NCBI RefSeq assembly: GCF_014201335.1
Contig: NZ_JACHEB010000015.1
Coordinates: 96,938 to 160,937 of the forward strand
Reading direction: 5' to 3'
DNA from: Tunturiibacter gelidiferens
GTDB lineage: Bacteria; Acidobacteriota; Terriglobia; Terriglobales; Acidobacteriaceae
Length of the DNA stretch: 64,000 nucleotides
Position 1 is the stretch's first letter, and every line of letters starts with the position of its first letter. Shown here piece by piece: positions 16,283-26,366 of the stretch. Below the pieces are notes generated by a model that searched no databases, was not told the DNA's origin, and saw only the letters and a program-made list of their open reading frames with translations. The position numbers and the translations under genes were made by a program.

Positions 16283-17122
16283 ATGTCATCGAGGGTCGAT
16301 TTAATATCTCTCACTTCAAAACCATTCAGGTTGGTGCATGAGTCTCAATTTGTTGTGATGATGCTTCAGCCTGGAACTATGAATCTCAGCATCGCCGGCC
16401 GTCCAACGGAACGGCTTGAATATATGGCAGGCGACATTGCTTTATGTCGTCGTCATGTTGTCGGGCTCGTCGAAAGCCCGGACCAAATGAAGAAACCTCG
16501 GTTCGAACTGTCTGATCTCCACCTAAACGAGGCTGCGGGCGAGGCGAATAGAGAGATCGAGTTGCATAGTATCCCTAAGCTCAAGGATCCTCGGATCAGA
16601 GCTCTGATGACTGCTGTCAATATCGAAAGAACATCTGGTTTCCCCAGTGGCCAATTATTTCTTCAATCTATTGAAATGGCATTGGCAGCAGTTTTAGTAC
16701 GAACTTACTCTCTTTCAGTGAAAGCCTGGCGTCCAATCAAAGGTGGGCTTAGCGACGTTGGTCGTCGTAATGTCATAGACCTTGTCCGATCAAGAATCAG
16801 CGAAGATATAAGCCTCGCCGACATGGCAGCAGTCACGGGTCTGAGCGTTACTCACTTTTCTCACATCTTCAAAAAGTCGATGGGTGAAAGCCCACACCAA
16901 TTCGTATTGCAACAAAGAGTGCAGTGCGCCAAAGAGTTGCTCGTATCGTTGAATCTACGAATGATCGATATCGCTCTGGCTTTTGGTTTCAAAACGCAAC
17001 AACACTTTGCTCGGATATTTCGAAAGGTGTGTGGTCTAAGTCCTACAGAATACCAGCGACTCAAACTGAGCAGACGGTTGCGAGATTCGTATGTCAGGTC
17101 TTCTGCAAGTTCTACATGTTGA
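16283..17122 (+). CDS. AraC-family transcriptional regulator
   Basis: A 279-residue regulator. The C-terminal ~105 residues hold both AraC helix-turn-helix motifs: ISLADMAAVTGLSVTHFSHIFKKS followed by GESPHQFVLQQRVQCAKELL, then MIDIALAFGFKTQQHFARIF and CGLSPTEYQR. The first ~160 residues (LVHESQFVVMMLQPGTMNLS, YMAGDIALCRRH) form an N-terminal ligand-like domain without a recognisable family signature. An AGGA sequence lies upstream of ATG 16283. It is followed by a secreted cupin gene and a broken quinone-oxidoreductase-like gene on the same strand, the usual targets of such regulators. Confidence 0.87.
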   Translation: MSSRVDLISLTSKPFRLVHESQFVVMMLQPGTMNLSIAGRPTERLEYMAGDIALCRRHVVGLVESPDQMKKPRFELSDLHLNEAAGEANREIELHSIPKLKDPRIRALMTAVNIERTSGFPSGQLFLQSIEMALAAVLVRTYSLSVKAWRPIKGGLSDVGRRNVIDLVRSRISEDISLADMAAVTGLSVTHFSHIFKKSMGESPHQFVLQQRVQCAKELLVSLNLRMIDIALAFGFKTQQHFARIFRKVCGLSPTEYQRLKLSRRLRDSYVRSSASSTC

Positions 17123-17233
17123 GGTGGTATGCGAGGACGGTCCAGGATTAGAGGCTTGAACAGGAGAGTGTCAGCCACACAGATCGGTTACCCGGTAGTA
17201 TTCGTCGAAGTTCGTCGCGAAAGGACAGAAACA

Positions 17234-17626
17234 ATGCATAACATGAAGAAGTTTATCCTCACTCTATTCGTTCTTAGCCTGGTGGGCACGACAGCGCACG
17301 CACAAACAGTGGACACACTCCTGACGAAGAAGCTACCCGACGCGCCGGGTAAAGAGATTCAAGTTATTACCGTCAATTACGCCCCGGGAGCTGTCGACGC
17401 GATCCACCGGCATGATGCACATGTGGTGGTATACGTTCTCGAAGGGGAAGTTGAGATGCAAGTTCGCGGAGGCACGCTTCAGCGGCTTGGTCCGGGACAG
17501 GTCTTCTACGAATCGCCTGAAGACGTTCACACTGTGGGCCGTAATGCGAGCAAGACCAAACCCGCGAAGTTCATCGTATTTTTCATCAAGAACGAAGGAG
17601 CACCAATTCTCATTCCTGCCCACTAG
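17234..17626 (+). CDS. Secreted cupin-domain protein
   Basis: ATG 17234 begins a clear signal peptide: MHNMKKFILTLFVLSLVGTT then AHAQ, cleavage expected after AHA. The mature part, about 105 residues, is a single cupin: PGAVDAIHRHDAHVVVYVLEGEVEM (motif 1 with two His and Glu) and LGPGQVFYESPEDVHTVGRN (motif 2 with His). These residues can bind one metal ion. The protein would act in the periplasm; related exported cupins have no known reaction. The frame is open 35 codons upstream, but those codons overlap the end of the AraC gene region and lack a signal sequence. Confidence 0.82.
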   Translation: MHNMKKFILTLFVLSLVGTTAHAQTVDTLLTKKLPDAPGKEIQVITVNYAPGAVDAIHRHDAHVVVYVLEGEVEMQVRGGTLQRLGPGQVFYESPEDVHTVGRNASKTKPAKFIVFFIKNEGAPILIPAH

Positions 17627-17845
17627 CTTCGGAGGTCGTGGATTGCAGCTCTCCAGATAGACGTCTTGTTTGAAGCAATATTGCTTATGTGGAGGTTCGT
17701 ATGAATTCGAAAACTTTGCACGCCGCCGAAACTTGGACAATCTGTCTAAGTCGATCACGAAGTTAAGCGAGCACAAGACCGCAAACGACACTACGTCCCG
17801 ATAGCGAGACCACAACTAATTCAACGAGTTCCACGGAGTGAAGCA

Positions 17846-18762
17846 ATGGCAGATATGAAAGCAATGGAGTTTGCAGGCAAACTGAACCTGCAGCCGGTGA
17901 GGCGTCCGGTACCCGAGCCACAAGCGGGCGAAATCTTGATTCAGGTTTCCGCCGTCGGAGTGACCCCTACAGAGAAGCTTTGGTATCCCACCAGCCACTA
18001 TGCGGACGGTACAGCCCGATCGAAGGCAATTCCTGGACATGAATTCTCAGGCACAGTTGCTGGGTTAGGCGCGGGGGCACTTGGCTATAGCCTGGGAGAC
18101 GCTGTTTTCGGCCTGAACGATTGGTTCGCAGAGGGTGCTACGGCCGAGTTCTGCATAACAAAACCATCGAATCTTTCTCCGAAGCCATCTTCTCTGTCCC
18201 ACATCGAAGCGGCCTCAGCTCCGATTGGCTTGCTGAGGCATGGCAGGGACTTCATGTCCGGGCAAAATTGCAGAAAGGCGAGCGGGTTCTTATACACGGA
18301 GGGGCTGGGGCGGTGGGACTTTTCGCGGTTCAACTTGCAAAATCGCAGGGAGCGTATGTGATTGCCACGTCGTCCAAGGCAAACATCGATTTTGTAAAGC
18401 AGCTTGGAGCTAATGAGGTCATCGATTATCGGGAGCGCCGTTTTGAAGAGGCAGGCGTAGTCTATGTAATCTTCGACACCGTGGGTGGAGAAACCTTGGA
18501 CAGATCCTGGGGTCTTCTCAAGCGGAGTGGTAGGCTGGTCACGATTGCTGCAGACGCAGAAGCCAGTACCGATTCACGAGTAAAGAGTGGTTTTTTCATC
18601 GTCGAACAGGATGGAGAACAATTAGCTTCCTTGGGCAAGCTCTTCGATTCCGGGGAATTGAAAGCTTTTGTCAAAGCTGAGCTGCCGATGGAAGAAGCAG
18701 ACCATGCTTATGATGGCTCGATTGCTGGCAATCCCGGAAAGCTAATCATCCGGACGAAATAG
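17846..18762 (+). pseudogene. NADPH:quinone oxidoreductase / zinc-type alcohol dehydrogenase (MDR family), frameshifted
   Basis: Two overlapping frames together give a ~305-residue medium-chain dehydrogenase. The first frame has the GroES-like N-domain (MEFAGKLNLQPVRRPVPEPQ, IPGHEFSGTVAGLG, SLGDAVFGLNDWFAEGATAEF). The second has AWQGLHVRAKLQKGERVLIH, the cofactor loop GGAGAVGLFAVQLAKSQG, DTVGGETLDRSW and an intact C-terminus. The frames cross near 18230-18240: adding one base in CTGAGGCATGG would join APIGLL to TAWQGL as in intact relatives. The zinc-ligand Cys residues of true alcohol dehydrogenases are absent, favouring a quinone-oxidoreductase-like function in the ancestor. One-base loss makes the present copy non-functional unless it is a sequencing error. 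Confidence 0.82.
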
Positions 18763-18965
18763 TTCCGTCCGCCGCAATACTCGATACAAACTACAGTAAT
18801 AGACACGAATAATGCGGAGGGGTGAGTTAAGTTGAACTTAAGGTCACAGTTTATAGAGACCTGTCGGCTTTTGAGGTTACCGCCGATGGCGTGAATACAC
18901 ACCGGCCTGAAGTTAGCTACGCATTCAACTACACCCAAACCACGAGCGAGTGGGCTGTGGCACCC

Positions 18966-19792
18966 ATGGAGTTTACCCGGAATAAATCCGATGCGGAACT
19001 GTTATATGAAGAATGGAAAATTGAAGTGAGCACCCAGACGACCTCGAAACCCGACATTCTCGCTAAGATTGAAGTCTACAAACGACAGGAAATTCTCCTC
19101 GCCAAGCAAAAAACTTCCGTCGAGGCGATGCGAAAGTTGGCTCGACAAGCGCCGACCCCGCGGGGCTTTGCGGCCGCTATCGAAAGTCATCTTTCCTCGG
19201 GTCGTCCTACGCTGATCGCCGAGATCAAGAAAGCAAGTCCGTCAAAAGGACTGATTCGTCCGGACTTCGATCCTCCCGCCTTAGCGCGTGCTTATGTCGA
19301 AGGAGGAGCCAGCTGTCTTTCGGTTCTAACCGATGAACCATCCTTCCAGGGCCATCTGGATTACCTTCGTCTTGCGCGCGACGCTTCAGGCCTGCCCGTC
19401 TTGCGTAAGGACTTTCTCTTTGAGCCCTACCAGGTCGATGAAGCCCGCGTCTGCGGTGCCGATTGCGTTCTTATCATTATGGCCAGCGTCAATGATGCTG
19501 AGGCTCGTGAACTGGTGCATGCGGCCCATGATCTTGGAATGGTGTCTTGGTCGAGGTGCATAACGAGCAGGAGCTAGAGCGTGCGCTCCCACTCGAAACG
19601 AAGCTCGTCGACATCAATAATCGCGATCTGCGTACCTTCGAAGTTTCGCTGGGTACGACCGAGGAATTAGCAGCTCAAATTCCAAAGGGCCGGGTCATTG
19701 TTAGCGAAAGCGGCATATCAAATCACGCAGACATCCTGCGACTCTCTGCCTCCGGGGCCCGAACCTTTCTTGCTCGTGATGTGAAGATCTGA
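18966..19792 (+). pseudogene. trpC: Indole-3-glycerol-phosphate synthase (trpC) remnant
   Basis: The ancestor closed the indole ring in tryptophan synthesis. Typical segments are ILAKIEVYKRQEILLAKQKT, PTLIAEIKKASPSKGLI (with catalytic Lys), SCLSVLTDEPSFQGHLDYL, PVLRKDFLFEPYQVDEAR and ADCVLIIMA. At about 19547 the frame shifts: GMVSW should read GM-V-LVEVHNEQELERAL, which continues in another frame through LVDINNRDLRTFEV and VSESGISNHADIL. A one-base loss explains this. The C-terminus also departs from the family after SGARTFL, missing the final barrel strand and helices. No other trp gene is nearby, so this is an orphan, doubly damaged copy. The start is uncertain; ATG 18966 has no clear ribosome binding site. 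Confidence 0.8.
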
Positions 19793-19881
19793 GTGATACC
19801 TCATGAGTAATTGAAAATGGAGAAAGTAAGTTGTCGATCAAGCAGTGTAATGCGGGACCAGATTTGGTCGGGACACTGAAG

Positions 19882-20271
19882 ATGAACGAACAAGTTTTAA
19901 AGCGCAGCCTACAGGAACGCCACATTCGTCTGATGGCTTTGGGATCGACCACAGGAGTGGGTTTGTTGTTAGGTTCGGCGACCGCGATCGACCTCGCGGG
20001 TCCGGCACTTCTCATCTCTTACATCGTCGGTGGCTCGACGATATTCATCATCTTGCGCGCGTTGGGCGAAATGGCTGTACATAAACCGGTCGCCGGTTCA
20101 TTCAGTCGATACGCCCATAATTATTTAGGCCCACTTCCTGGTTACCTGACCGGCTGGAACTATTGGTTCATGTGGCTGGTAACTTGCATCGCTTCATTGT
20201 TTTGTCATTTGGGCGACTTCGGAGGCGGATCACGAAACGAATACGATAGATTTAAAATCATGAATGGCTAA
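19882..20271 (+). pseudogene. Amino-acid permease (APC family), N-terminal fragment
   Basis: From ATG 19882 the product starts like proline/GABA/lysine-type permeases: LKRSLQERHIRLMALGSTTG, VGLLLGSATAIDLAGPALLI, RALGEMAVHKPVAGSFSRYA and PLPGYLTGWNYWFMWLV. These cover the first three transmembrane helices, including the unwound TM1 substrate region. After about residue 105 (near 20200) similarity ends and a short unrelated tail leads to the stop. Intact members have about 450 residues and 12 helices, so roughly three quarters are missing. No continuation is found downstream, so the cause is a deletion rather than a simple frameshift. Confidence 0.78.
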
Positions 20272-20490
20272 TGTCGATTGTTCAATCGTGCGGGATTCGA
20301 AGCAAGATGAGACTCAAGTTTGTTTGGCAGAGATGTCATCCCTCATCAGAGCAGTCTCACATCCTATCTAAGTTCATAGAGACAAATACGAACGGCACAT
20401 TCAAAGCGCCGCACTTCAGATTTTCTTGACCCAACCAAGCAAAAGCTCGAGTCCGTTAGCTCGAATCATCTGGTCGCCGTGTTGTAAGTC

Positions 20491-21126
20491 ATGCGCGCGA
20501 TGCCGTGCGTCCCTGTGCCGTACTGTGACAACGACATTTGTAATGAGTGCTTGGATCGAGCACAGAGCGGTAGGGAAGTGAAGACCTTTCTGAAGTTGAG
20601 CAATGCATGGGCTGCCATTCGATGGAAGATGATGATCATCTTCTCGTTCTTCAGCATCGTGTCAGTGGCGATGATCACGTGTTTCTCTATTGCGCTGATG
20701 AATGTCGTGATACGACGAGAAAGCGCCTTTCTGATTGAGGAACGGATCAAGGTGATTGTTGAGAGCCGCAAGGGAATCATAGATCCCGTCCTGAACAGGA
20801 TTGACGGATGGGAGTATGCATCCAGTGCAGCCCTCTTTTCGCTCTTCACGGAGTACATGAAAGCATCGTGGCCGGGCAGTCAAACTGTCGTGAGCATGCT
20901 GCCTCTGGAGGAGCCGATCCGAAGATGGGCTTCATCCCAGCATTTATTCGTATGCAGATGTTGGACAAGCGCATGGCACGCGCCATTCAGCATAAGAACT
21001 GAGAATGCGATCCGCTGTACTAGTAACCATAAGTGCCCTTGTGTCCACGAATGGAGTAGGTTGGTCGGCCATCCGGAAGTTGCCGGTCCTCTATACCCAT
21101 TTGGTGCTAGATCGACTACTCAGTGA
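20491..21126 (+). pseudogene. N-terminal fragment of a membrane-bound signalling protein (uncertain)
   Basis: The open frame includes one strong transmembrane segment (MMIIFSFFSIVSVAMITCFS) followed by ALMNVVIRRESAFLIEERIK. This resembles the membrane-entry region of acidobacterial sensor proteins, possibly SpoIIE-type phosphatases. Resemblance fades after about 20800, and the C-terminal ~100 residues look like random translation (many Trp, Cys and Arg, no motif). No catalytic domain follows. I regard it as the stub of a larger gene; assignment to a precise family is weak. Confidence 0.35.
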
Positions 21127-21490
21127 GTGCCTCTGGCGGCAACCTGCTTGAGCAAAGCCTTATTCTGCACGGCCCATTCGCAGAGCAATGCGACGGCTTC
21201 GGCGAACTTGTTGCCTGCTGGCGTGAGGCTGTAGTCAACATGAGGGGGGACAACTGGATGAATCAGTCGGTTGAGCAGTCCGCGTTTCTCCAACTTCCGT
21301 AGCGTCTGAGTGAGCATCTTTTTGGAGATGTCTGGGATCGAACGCTGCAGCTCGTTGAAACGACGGGTGCGGCCTCTGATGCAAAAAAGGACGATTGGGG
21401 TCCATCGGCGATGATCTGCAACACCTGTCTGGCTGGGTACTGCGGATCGTAAAGCGGTTCTGCGACGTCCGATCGGATCTTTGTTTTCAT
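21120..21490 (-). pseudogene. HxlR-family transcriptional regulator, frameshifted
   Basis: The start (21490) reads YDPQYPARQVLQIIADG in one frame. After a shift, WTPIVLFCIRGRTRRFNELQ and RSIPDISKKMLTQTLRKLEK continue in the frame that ends at 21120, with RGLLNRLIHPVVPPHVDYSL and TPAGNKFAEAVALLCEW. Together these make a complete ~120-residue HxlR winged-helix protein. The lesion is between ADG and WTP near 21400; intact relatives read ADKWTP, so about four bases (or one, net) are missing. It is divergent from the DsbA-like fragment at 21576, a pairing common for redox-linked HxlR regulators. Confidence 0.82.
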
Positions 21491-21575
21491 AGTCCTTCGA
21501 CAGTCACCATTTAGTAACGACTTGTTTGTTAGTTACTTGGTCTCTAGAGTAATGAAGACGTGCGGAGCGCCCTTT

Positions 21576-21815
21576 ATGAAGGATGTCTTGGAGACAGGTA
21601 CACAGCACACAAATTCGTTGGTGGTTGATATGGTGTCCGATTTGATTTGTCCATGGTGCTTTGTGGCGAAGCGGCGGGTAGAGAAAGCGGCCGCGATCCT
21701 GGGGCAAAGGGTTGAGATGCCTTGGCTTCCCTTCGAGCTGAATGCCGATATGCCAGTCAATGGCCTCGACCGGCGAGTGTACCGCTCGGCGAAGTTCGGC
21801 AGTTGGGAGCCTGCA
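21576..21815 (+). pseudogene. DsbA-family oxidoreductase (FrnE-like), N-terminal fragment
   Basis: The N-terminal thioredoxin-like part is clear: VVDMVSDLICPWCFVAKRRV with the CPWC redox motif, ILGQRVEMPWLPFELNADMP and RRVYRSAKFGSWE. FrnE-like proteins are about 210 residues long. Here resemblance stops after ~75 residues at about 21812-21820, exactly where sequence of an acyltransferase begins in another frame. The helical insertion and the rest of the thioredoxin fold are lost. An upstream ATG at 21552 is also possible. Confidence 0.78.
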
Positions 21816-22683
21816 ACCCATGGTCATCATGGGAAGCCTCATTGGTGCGGCGTTCTTTTATTTCCAGAAGGGTCCGGCCTTTCCCCTGATCGCTACCACC
21901 CCCGTGTGGAAGATGCTGCTGGTCATGTTCGTGGGTTGCACCCTGCTTCCTCTCCCGACCTCGATGGACATCCGGGGCTGGAATGAGATGCAGCCACTCG
22001 ATGGCCCGGCCTGGTCGCTCTTCTTTGAGTACATCGCCAACATCCTCTACGCGCTTGGCCTGCGTAAGCTCTCAAAGAGAGCCCTCAGCGTGTTCGTCTT
22101 CCTGGCAGCCATTCTTCTCATTCAGCTCGCCGTCTTTGGGCAGCGTGGAGACCTCATTGGTGGCTGGGCTTTTAGCGCAAAGGAGCTGCACGTCGGCTTC
22201 TCCCGGCTTCTGTTCCCTTTTTTCGCAGGGATTCTGCTCAGTCGACTCGGAGCGCGCATCCAGTTTAGGGGTGCGTTCGGCATCTCCAGCCTGCTCCTGC
22301 TTGTTGCACTGTCGCTTCCGCGGTTCGGAGGTACACAGTACCACTGGATGAATGGCCTTTACGAAGCGTTCTGCGTCATCCTTCTCTTCCCGATCATTGT
22401 GGCCATCGGTGCCGGCGAGAAGCGTGTTGACGGTCCATCGATTCGAGTGGCGCGGTTTTTCGGAGACTTATCCTATCCGCTCTACATCACACACTATCCA
22501 TTGATCTACATCTACACTCAGTGGGTCGTACGCGATAAACCAACCGGAGCTCAGGGCGTCCTCCCAGCACTTCTGGTCGCGATCGCGGCCATCACGATTG
22601 CGTATACCAGCCTGAAGCTTTACGACGAGCCTGTACGGAAATGGTTAAGCAGAAGGTTCCTTGCAAAGCAAGGCCGAGTCTAG
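21816..22683 (+). pseudogene. Acyltransferase family 3 (OafA/YrhL-type), N-terminally truncated
   Basis: About 285 residues of a multi-pass membrane O-acyltransferase. The reading frame is clean from LQPMVIMGSLIGAAFFYFQ through WSLFFEYIANILYALGLRKL, PFFAGILLSRLGARI, FFGDLSYPLYITHYPLIYIY and a C-terminal YDEPVRKWLSRRF. WSLFFEY and the SYPLYITH motif near the end are family hallmarks. The first ~90 residues of the family, including the N-terminal RxxA/His active-site region, are missing because the gene is joined to the DsbA-like fragment. Loss of that region should abolish activity even if the remainder were translated. Confidence 0.8.
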
Positions 22684-23710
22684 AGCCTGTTCTTAACTTG
22701 CATCCAGGTAGTTACTTTGCTGGCGAGGTATCTTTGCAGAGCCTTGGAGTATGGGTGAAGCAAAGAAGTCGGCGGCTACCCGAGTGCTGTGACGGATGAG
22801 GATTGGGCCTTTGTGCTGCCGTATCTGCTGTTGCTGGCAACAAGCTCGTTCTGCGGGTGCAGAAGGTGCTCTGAATGTTTCAGACAGGTGCGGGATTAGC
22901 CACCGAAGAACCCGATGCTGTCTCCTTCGGTAGAGCGTGCACGGGAAGTACAATCTCCCTCGGCGTTTTGTTTCCTTATTTCGCATGCAATGGAGTCCGG
23001 CTCATCCTGATTTCCAATACGATGTTTGGCGATCTGCGATTTCATTTCATGAAGATCCAAGACGCTCCCGCCTTTCGGGTTTATGAAGGGCTAGCGGCCT
23101 TACCAAACTAGCGCACATTGCCTAGGCAGTATGCCTCTCAGGATGCTGACGGAGGCGGAGATTCAGGACGCTTTTGGGGACACTCCCATTACGCAGCTGC
23201 ATGGCGACGCTATGAGATCTGCATCTTGCCATCTCCGTGATGCAAGGTGAATCTGACGGATTACAAGGGAACACGCTGGCTGTGCACTCCGGATAGAAGG
23301 CTGCGGTGCAGGAACTTGATCTCGGGAAGATCAGTCTGCTTGATACGGATGGCAGGCCTCTTTGCGAAGTACTTTATTAGCAGCTGGCTGTTTATCTCAC
23401 TGTCCCAATTTAGTTATTGCTCACATCAGTAGAGGAGTAACTGCGTAGAAAGTATAGTCTCGCAAGAGATTACTTCACGTTGTGATGACGTGCATCTCCA
23501 ACTCGCGAAACATCCAAGAATGAATCGTGCGATGGATGCATCGCTTTCTTAAATAGAGCAAGGTCACATGACATTCGGAATGTTGTAACCTTTTCAGTCG
23601 TTACCTCTCCAACAACTGCGCGCATAAATGAACTAAACCAAATTTTTCACTTGAAGCATTCGGTAGAGTTCGTCGACTGCGCGCAATTCGGTCGACACAA
23701 GGGGTAAGTG
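22684..23710. other. Gene-poor kilobase with degraded fragments
   Basis: No intact gene is supported. Apart from the transposase scrap at 22774-22836, several short open frames have no recognisable family or ribosome binding site. The stretch looks like eroded mobile DNA joining the acyltransferase remnant to the lactonase-like gene. Confidence 0.55.
22774..22836 (+). mobile_element. IS5-family transposase scrap
   Basis: One frame reads GYPSAVTDEDWAFVLPYLLL, closely matching the N-terminus of IS5-group transposases (YPSDVTDEEWA...PYL). The match ends after about 21 residues and no catalytic domain follows, so this is a small remnant. Confidence 0.5.
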
Positions 23711-24837
23711 ATGAGCAGAGTAACTCGAAGCCTATTAATGATCATGGTTGGAATTGGAGCGGCGTCTCCAGTTCTTTGCGCTGCGCAGGGCAACAACACT
23801 GGCGCGGTCTTCATCATGACGAACGATGCCAAGAAGAATCAGGTCATTGCGTATGAGCGTGCTGCCAATGGCACGCTCTCAGAACCTGTCTACCACGACA
23901 CCAACGGCCGCGGCAGTGGCGGCACTACCGACCCACTCGAATCACAAGGTTCTCTCACCCTTAGCCAGGATCACTCCTTACTCTTCGCGGTCAACGCGGG
24001 AAGCGGTACGGTCTCTGTCTTCAGCGTTCACAAAGCTAACCTTACCTTCCTCAATAAGACACCCTCTGAAGGAGTACAGCCTTCCGCGGTCGCGGAGAGC
24101 GGTGGCCTGATCTATGTCCTCAACAGCGGCGGACCCGGCAGCGTAGTAGGATTCCACCTCGACTTCGGCGGACAGCTCAAGGAGATCCAGAACTCAACGC
24201 AGTTTCTCACCGGGACCACCAGCGGCGGAGCATCGCTGTCCTTTAGCCCCGATGGACAGTTCCTTCTCGTTACAGAGCGCGTCACCAACAATCTCGATGC
24301 CTTCCACGTCGAGGCCGACGGCAGGCTCTCGCCAATCATCGTGAACGCAAATCCAGCTCCCGGTACCTTCACCGTCAACTACGCTCCGAATAACTTCGCT
24401 ATCGTCTCCGAGACCGGACCCGCAGGCGGGAACAACGCATCCGGGATCTCCTCCTATAAGGTCAATGCGAACGGCACCCTGACCGCTGTCACCCAAAGCC
24501 TCCCCACTTTCGCCTCTGGCAACTGCTGGAATCGATCACGCCTGATGGAACCAAGGTCTATGTCTCCAATTCCGCGAGCAACGACATCTCAGGCTTCAAC
24601 ATTGGCAAAGACGGAAAGCTAACTCCTATCGGCAGCACAGTCGTAGGCAGCATCCCGTCCGGCAGCCACAACGTGGACATCGCGGTCTCCGTCAACGGCA
24701 AGTACCTCTACACCATCAACTCGCAATCTGGGAACGTCTCCACGTTTGCGATTAACGAAGATGGATCTCTCACCAACCTCGGTCAGGCGGGCAATTTGCC
24801 CAAGAGCGTCGGCTTCAACGGTATCGCCGCACTCTAA
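23711..24837 (+). pseudogene. Secreted 6-phosphogluconolactonase-like beta-propeller, frameshifted
   Basis: The product begins with a signal peptide (RSLLMIMVGIGAASPVLCAA) and continues as lactonase-family propeller blades: FIMTNDAKKNQVIAYERAAN, LTLSQDHSLLFAVNAGSGTV, IYVLNSGGPGSVVGF, SFSPDGQFLLVTERVTNN. Near 24520-24535 the frame changes after SGNCWN. The next segment SITPDGTKVYVSNSASNDIS and the remaining blades to SVGFNGIAAL are in another frame, ending at TAA 24835-24837. Restoring one base gives a complete ~375-residue protein. Exported members of this family in acidobacteria have no demonstrated substrate. A strong terminator follows, so the transcription unit is otherwise intact and the lesion is recent or a sequencing error. 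Confidence 0.82.
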
Positions 24838-24847
24838 GCAGTTACCA

Positions 24848-24880
24848 GCGGGCTACGGGTCTATCTGTAGCCCGCAATTT
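24848..24880 (+). terminator. Rho-independent terminator after the lactonase-like gene
   Basis: Stem GCGGGCTAC (24848-24856) / GTAGCCCGC (24867-24875), a 10-nt loop, then AATTTATT, starting 11 bp after the stop codon. Stem strength and position are convincing. Confidence 0.75.
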
Positions 24881-24982
24881 ATTGACTTGTATTTCTTGCC
24901 GTGTTACGGAATATTCATGTAACCCGAAGAAGCTGTCCGTGTCATACCACGCAGCACGAATACGACATTACTGGAGCGATAC

Positions 24983-25288
24983 ATGGACAGGTTTGCGATA
25001 TTGGCGTTGTTGAATGCCCGGCCCGGCAAAGAAGATGAAGTGGAAGAGTTTTTGAAGTCAGCTCAACCCCTGGTTGCAGAAGAGACAGGAACGACGTCCT
25101 GGTACGCGATCAAGATCGGTCCCGCATCCTTCGGCATCTTCGATACCTTTGTCGACGAAGAGGGAAGAACTGCGCACGTCAGTGGTGCTGTGGCCAAAGC
25201 ACTCTTTGCCAGGGCTGAAGAGCTGTTCGCAACGGCTCCTCAAATCGAGATGGCTTCGATTCTTGCGTCCAAGACACCCAACGACTAG
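24983..25288 (+). CDS. Antibiotic biosynthesis monooxygenase (ABM)-like dimeric alpha/beta-barrel protein
   Basis: A 101-residue cytoplasmic protein with the ABM-type ferredoxin-like fold. The first strand and helix are FAILALLNARPGKEDEVEEF, then AEETGTTSWYAIKIGPASFG, FGIFDTFVDEEGRTAHVSGA and a C-terminal strand ending MASILASK. The Trp-Tyr and Asp-Thr-Phe positions fit the family core. Related small proteins act as cofactor-free monooxygenases or heme-degrading enzymes, but many are uncharacterised. It is one of the few undamaged genes between 17.8 and 28 kb. Confidence 0.78.
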   Translation: MDRFAILALLNARPGKEDEVEEFLKSAQPLVAEETGTTSWYAIKIGPASFGIFDTFVDEEGRTAHVSGAVAKALFARAEELFATAPQIEMASILASKTPND

Positions 25289-25358
25289 TCGAGAGCTTCT
25301 CCTCACTGAGGAGAGGGCACGAATGGATCTGCAAAGCTAGTTAAGTGCTACTTCTCGG

Positions 25359-25961
25359 ATGGTGCGCGAGAAGATTCCACCCCACGTCATGCCTACGATC
25401 GAAGCTGCGACCGAAGCCCAAGGTTGCGGGATTATCAGATGCTGCACTTCAGCCTGGACGGTCGATGCCTGACTTTGAGTTGCCGGACGCCAACGGAAAG
25501 ATCGTAAGGAGTGCGGAGCCGCATGCCGCTGGTCCACTGCTTATCATGTTTTACCGGGGTCATTGGTGCCTATTTTGCAATCTCACGGTCAAGGCGATGC
25601 AGGAGCGTCACTTCGAGATCGTGAGCAGTGGAGCCAAGTTGGTTGCGATCTCGTCACAGACTCCGGACGATTCCTTGACCACGACGGAGAAGCATGGGCT
25701 GGTCTTTCCTGTGCTATCCGACAGCGGCAACGTGGTTGCTCGAGCGTTTGGAATCGTCTTCAGGCTGGACGATGGGCTCAAGGCAGGAGTCTTTTTGGAG
25801 TTGACATTCCTGCATTCAATGGGGACAACTCTTCTGAACTTCCATTGCCCGCTACATTTCTGATAGGCGCGGACGGGATTGTCCTGAAGTCTTTCGTCGA
25901 GGTCGACTATATGAAGCGACTTTCGCCGGAGACCGCAGTCGCGTGGCTCCACGAGAGCTAG
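25359..25961 (+). pseudogene. AhpC/TSA-family peroxiredoxin-like protein, two frameshifts
   Basis: Three frames together make a ~200-residue protein. The N-terminal MVREKIPPHVMPTIEAATE is read from ATG 25359. After a shift near 25430 come DAALQPGRSMPDFELPDANG, PLLIMFYRGHWCLFCNLTVK with the peroxidatic-type WC..C motif, ISSQTPDDSLTTTEKHGLVF and FPVLSDSGNVVARAFGIVF. After a second shift near 25785-25795 the end reads FGVDIPAFNGDNSSELPLPA, TFLIGADGIVLKSFVEVDYM and AVAWLHES. Two independent small indels make a sequencing explanation less likely here. The ancestor was a cytoplasmic thiol peroxidase-like enzyme. Confidence 0.82.
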
Positions 25962-26032
25962 CCAAGCTGTATGGCGGAACTTGTGTTCGTGCGCTTGTTT
26001 CACTGCATCGTTTTTCGTGCGTTTTGACGTCT

Positions 26033-26366
26033 CTATGTGTTCATGGTCGTGCTGATATTGGCGTGACGCATTAGGCCCTTCTGCATTCCTGCATTTGCTC
26101 CAGATTCTTCGAGTAAACCACGATAGGAGTGTCTGAAGGCGTACCAGCCAAGCCCCTTGATGCCGATGCGTTCTCCTGCGGGTTTGAGATGCAGCTTTTT
26201 GGATCATTCCCGCGTGATAGCCACCAGTGAGAGGGGAAGGGAACACAAGGCCCGTCCTTTTGCCCTGTCTCTCCTGCCACTTTAAGAGGGTGGCAGCAAG
26301 CTCTCCATCCAAAGGAACGCACGCTCGATAACCCCGCACTGCGCGAGAAACTCCTTGAATTGGCAC
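26033..26366 (-). pseudogene. Tyrosine integrase, C-terminal remnant
   Basis: In one frame VPLDGELAATLLKWQERQGK and TGLVFPSPLTGGYHAGMIQK resemble the middle of the catalytic domain. In a second frame LKPAGERIGIKGLGWYAFRH, SYRGLLEESGANAG and QKGLMRHANISTTMNT follow. FRHSYR carries the HxxR pair and MRHANISTT the second His. The usual METYG that supplies the nucleophilic Tyr is replaced by MNT and a stop at 26033-26035. The frameshift plus Tyr loss show an inactive fragment. No N-terminal part is found upstream. Confidence 0.72.
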
